From the NCBI RefSeq assembly GCF_963576675.1, contig NC_088913.1:84939001-85003000 (forward strand): a stretch of DNA of 64,000 nt, in the 5' to 3' direction. Below the pieces are notes generated by a model. That model had not been told where the DNA came from. It saw nothing but the letters and a program-made list of their open reading frames with translations, and ran no database searches. Each line of letters begins with the position of its first letter. The first letter of the stretch is position 1. Position numbers and translations under genes: made by a program. This DNA comes from Euphorbia lathyris. Lineage: Eukaryota > Streptophyta > Magnoliopsida > Malpighiales > Euphorbiaceae. Positions 60,328-64,000 of the stretch are shown piece after piece.

Positions 60328-62763
60328 TGTAATAACCTGACCTAGATTATATTATTACTTAACACTCAATTAAAATATTTTATGCATATAGTTTTTTTTG
60401 TTTATTTGAGTTAAAGTTTTATTATGTCTTTAAATAATTGATATTTCAAATAGTATATATATATTTTTTTTCTGTCCTTTTAAAATCCTAATTCAATTCC
60501 ACCGCTACCCCTCTTCGAAACCTACATATATATATATGACTTTAGAGAATTGATTGCTCTCCATTCTTTCATAACAAAATACAAGTAAGTGTTCATGGAT
60601 TTTAGTTTATTTTATTGTAGGGACATCATCATTACATCTATTAATATTTTGATAATTACCACTTTCAATCTTATCTTTTTCAACCCATTATAATTCTTGT
60701 TCCATCTCTTACCCACTAGACTTATAAGTATTTACATATATATTTTTTATATTATTATATATATATATATAATATTTGTTTTACTTTACCAATTCTAAAC
60801 CTAAACTATTTTCCACTTTCACTTTAAAGAAAAGAAAGAAAAAAAACTGTTTGAAACATAGCCGCCGTCGTCGTCCATCGAGGGTGGGAGTCGAGCACCT
60901 GCAGAATTTGATTTTTATTATCTTCCACTCCCTTGCTCTCTCCAATTTTTCTCTGGTAGGTGTTCCTATTTTATGGTTATATAGGAAAATTTAATTAATT
61001 GAAACCCTTATGTTGGATTTTGATTTTGGGTTCAATCTGTGTGGTTTCTCCAATAAGAGTTGTAGACATGTCCCAATAACTTCTTCCTCCCTAATTTAAT
61101 AAGTAAAGATATCCTATAATATTGAATTATTTATTTATTTTTTTATATAAACATATATGTATATCATTTTTTTTTGGATGGTTTTCAAAGTCCATGAAAG
61201 AAAAAGCTTCTTTCCATACAAAACCCACCATGTGGAATAGGATAGAAATTGATGTTAATTACCACTTTCTTTTTCTACATTCTTTATTATTGTTATGGTT
61301 TGGTTTAAAATATTAAAAGGACTAAGTTTTAATGTTAGTTAGATTAATACTTCCTAATTCAATTTTTCCAGGAAACCCAAAATAGATATGTTTAGCAGTT
61401 TAAGTATATTGTTTCGATTCCTTCTCTTTTCTTTCTAAACCAAATATTAACCCCCATTAATTTAGATTGGATACTAATTTTAGATCAATTTAGTAATGTT
61501 TTTCCCCACTTGAATTCATAGGATATAACAATATTCCTTCGGACGATTGAGTGGCAAGCTATCGGGATTCTTAGATATATCATTCGTTTGGATATCAGGT
61601 GAGTGGTAATTATAGTACATGACGCTATTTGGTTGAATTATCGGACTTGAAACTTGAAGCTGTTTATCAAAAATTGGCATTTGAATATAGATTTTGTTTT
61701 ATATCGTATATCTTGAACTTTACGTTTACTAAATATCCTTAGTGTTATAGAGCATATATTCTGGGAACAGGCCTTAATAATTGATTTGTTTTATTATCAG
61801 TTTCAAAGAAGTTATTAAAAATTGATTTGATATGATCTGTATTTTCTGACACGCGATTCATCGCGGTTATTACCTTTATTTTAGAAATCTGATAATTCGT
61901 TCAATCAGTTATGATTTTCTGATTTATATATATATCCTATATGTTTTTTTTCAAACTGGTACAAGTGCTCAGTATATCTGTATCTGTTATCTGGCCTCAC
62001 ACCGATCTTCATAACATTAGGTCTTTGCATCTGTCCTTGAGTCAGGTTGTCAGTTGTTAGTTTGTCGTCAGTTGTGTCAACATTAGAATCATGCATAAGA
62101 TCGGTGAAGGCAAATATCTGTTATCTGTATCTGTTATTGGTAGCGCGCTTACCATTTATCTGGCCCTGGTGGTGTGCAGTATCACCACTCTGTTACACTG
62201 TACCATGTGTTTTAAAGCTTCTGTCTTATTTCTGATTATCCTAATAATTGATATTTTGAAAGGTTTCAGTATTATGTTTCACAATTGATTATCAGCATTT
62301 TGAATTGATTATTGTATATTGACCTTTTAGTTTAATTGATTTTGAAATACTATATTTTGAACTATATTTGTCATAATTTAAAAGTAACAGCCTGCCTGCC
62401 TGTTCCCTTTCTGTTGTGTGCTATAGCTACTGCTCACTGAGGTTTTCGCTCGTATAGACGAAAATCTCATACCACGTTGAATCTTTCTTTTTCAGATTAA
62501 GGTCCCTGTTCGTGAGATAACCCTTGGATTGATGTTGAAGGAGACTGATTAAGAATTTAGCTTTATTTTATTCTTTAGAGAACTTTGATTATTGAGGTTT
62601 AGACTTGCACATTTGATTCCTTTAAGGTTTATTGATGTAATTGAGATGAGTTTGATATTCTGCTAATAAACTTTGAAATTTTCAATTGTTCAGAATTAAG
62701 GCTAACATAGATTAAAGTTAGTTTAATTTATGCACCGGTCATGGCCTGGGTTGGGTCGTGACA
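60328..62763 (+). repeat. Gypsy LTR, fourth copy, diverged
   Basis: 2436 bp from TGTAATAACC to GGGTCGTGACA. Related to the array LTRs but clearly diverged in its first kilobase and closer in its second. Inserted in the LINE RT domain; the preceding TATTT (60323-60327) would be the target-site duplication. Confidence 0.85.
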
Positions 62764-62767
62764 AATG

Positions 62768-62779
62768 TGGTATCAGAGC
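62768..62779 (+). promoter_or_regulatory. tRNA-Met primer-binding site at Gypsy/TRIM junction
   Basis: TGGTATCAGAGC, four bases after the LTR end. Upstream sequence is Gypsy; downstream sequence (GACTCTCCACG...) is not and resembles a TRIM internal region. Confidence 0.88.
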
Positions 62780-63084
62780 CGACTCTCCACGTACGATGTG
62801 TGGTTTGGGGATGAACCAGGCGGAAGCTGGTGGGCCTGTAACGACCCGGTCCGGAGTGGGTGGCGCCGGGGTAAGAAGGCCTGAGCAAGGAGCGGTCCTA
62901 AGGGATGGCGATGGGGGCAGGAATGAACTGAATCCCACATCGGAAATGGAGAGAGAGTGATTGGGGCTTATTAGTAAGATGAGAATCCAATACATGTAGA
63001 CGTGTTTTAAAGCCGTGAGGCCCAATGTGTTGGAATTGGTCCAGAGCGGACAATATCTACATGGTATTGGATCAGGGTGTTACA
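62780..63084 (+). mobile_element. TRIM-like internal segment and LTR fused into Gypsy
   Basis: A short internal stretch (62780-62836, ending GGAAGCTGGTGGGCC) is followed by a 248-bp LTR-like unit from TGTAACGACCC to CAGGGTGTTACA (62837-63084). The unit contains TCCCACATCGG and a GACGTGTTTTAAAGCCGTGAGG / GCGGACAATATCTAC pair of blocks that I recall from plant TRIM LTRs. Not flanked by matching target duplications (GGGCC against AAAGT). Confidence 0.6.
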
Positions 63085-64000
63085 AAAGTAAGGCATTACA
63101 TCAGAGACCGTCTAGGTTGCTCCAACCATTACCCATTCCTGAGTGGAAGTGGGAGAATATTGCTATGGACTTTGTGGTAGGATTGCCTCGTACTAGGGGA
63201 GGGTACGATTCCATTTGGGTGATAGTCGACCGTTTAACTAAGTCAGCTCATTTTCTTCATGTGAAGACAACCTATGATTTCTCTAAGCTTGCTCAGTTAT
63301 GCATTGATGAGATTGTTAGACTTCATGGAGTTCCAGTCTCTATCGTGTCAGATCGTGGTGCTCAATTTACTTCTCGATTCTGGAAGAAATTTCAAGAAGC
63401 GCTAGGCACAAGACTCCAGTTTAGCACCGCTTTTCATCCTCAGACGGACGGACAGTCAGAGAGGACTATTCAGACTCTAGAGGATATGCTTCGAGCTTGT
63501 ATCTTTGATTTTGGTCAAAATTGGGATCACCATTTACCTTTGGTAGAGTTTGCCTATAACAATAGTTATCAAGCTAGCATTGAGATGGCACCTTATGAAG
63601 CTTTATATGGTCGTAAGTGTCGGTCGCCGATTTGTTGGGATGAGGTTGGAGAAAGGAGACTCACTAGACCCGAGTTGATACAGTTGACTTCAGACAAAGT
63701 TCGAGTTATCCGTGAGAGACTATTGACAGCTCAAAGTAGGCAAAAGAGTTACGTTGATCCAAGGCGCAAGAATGTAGAATTTCAGATCGGGGATCATGTG
63801 TTTTTGAAAGTCTCTCCGATGAAAGGAATCATGCGATTTGGCAAGAAAGGAAAATTGAGTCCGCGTTATGTAGGTCTATTTGAGATTCTTGAAAGGATTG
63901 GTGCAGTTGCATATCGGTTAGCTCTTCCACCTGATTTCTCTAAGGTTCACCCTGTATTCCATATATCGATGCTTAGGAAATATATTCCAGATACTTCCCA
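63085..64000 (+). CDS. Gypsy integrase, partial, open to window edge
   Basis: Open reading frame entering at the integrase zinc-finger end (HQRPSRLLQP) and running through the DDE core ([26 protein letters not shown]) to FHISMLRKYI at the right edge. No stop is seen. It keeps LVEFAYNN where the array copies have LVVFAYNN. Gag, protease, RT and RNase H are missing between the primer site and this point, replaced by the TRIM-like segment, so the element is defective. Confidence 0.88.

Noticed and set aside
62723..63025. Pro/Ser-rich minus-strand frame of 100 residues
   Set aside because: Antisense of the GC-rich TRIM-like segment; spans the Gypsy/TRIM junction, so it cannot be an old gene.

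Overview
This window looks like repeat-dense, AT-rich heterochromatin of a flowering plant, most likely a eudicot. The evidence is a Ty3/Gypsy chromovirus with a tRNA-Met primer site, FAR1-type Mutator transposase, plant transposon-type Ulp1 peptidase genes, an L1-type LINE with an RNase H tail, CACTA termini and plant-style introns. I see no convincing host gene, tRNA, rRNA or CRISPR. Nearly every coding trace is a decayed transposon gene.

Layout. 1-8465: two damaged copies of one large Mutator-like element (MULE), both showing its minus-strand Ulp1 gene; the second carries a large internal deletion. 8487-25444: a third copy, the most complete, with FAR1-type transposase (+), a small coiled-coil gene (-) and the converging Ulp1 gene (-). 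A 7.2-kb element made mostly of a TTTACGTAAA-rich satellite (17139-24317) splits its Ulp1 gene. 24318-48288: a tandem array of three related blocks, each ordered satellite-element right end, Ulp1 piece, CACTA end, Gypsy element. 48289-50979: AT-rich tandem repeats and a 1.56-kb foldback element. 50980-57752: a fourth MULE copy whose transposase gene carries a hAT-type MITE and a solo LTR. 57753-60327: an L1-type LINE inserted in that MULE. 60328-64000: a Gypsy element inserted in the LINE, with a TRIM-like segment fused at its primer-binding site.

How the parts fit. Comparing the four MULE copies gives one architecture: TA-flanked terminus, transposase gene, small nuclear coiled-coil gene on the opposite strand, motif-rich spacer, long multi-exon Ulp1 gene read back toward the centre, and inverted terminus. 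The long gene has two Ulp1-like catalytic cores of different lineage. A short motif, TTGTTCCAA, is spread through introns and spacers of all copies in almost constant orientation and is nearly absent from the other elements. A multi-gene MULE with its own dispersed non-coding motif resembles the Arabidopsis VANDAL anti-silencing system. That parallel is inference, but it is my best candidate for an undescribed system here.
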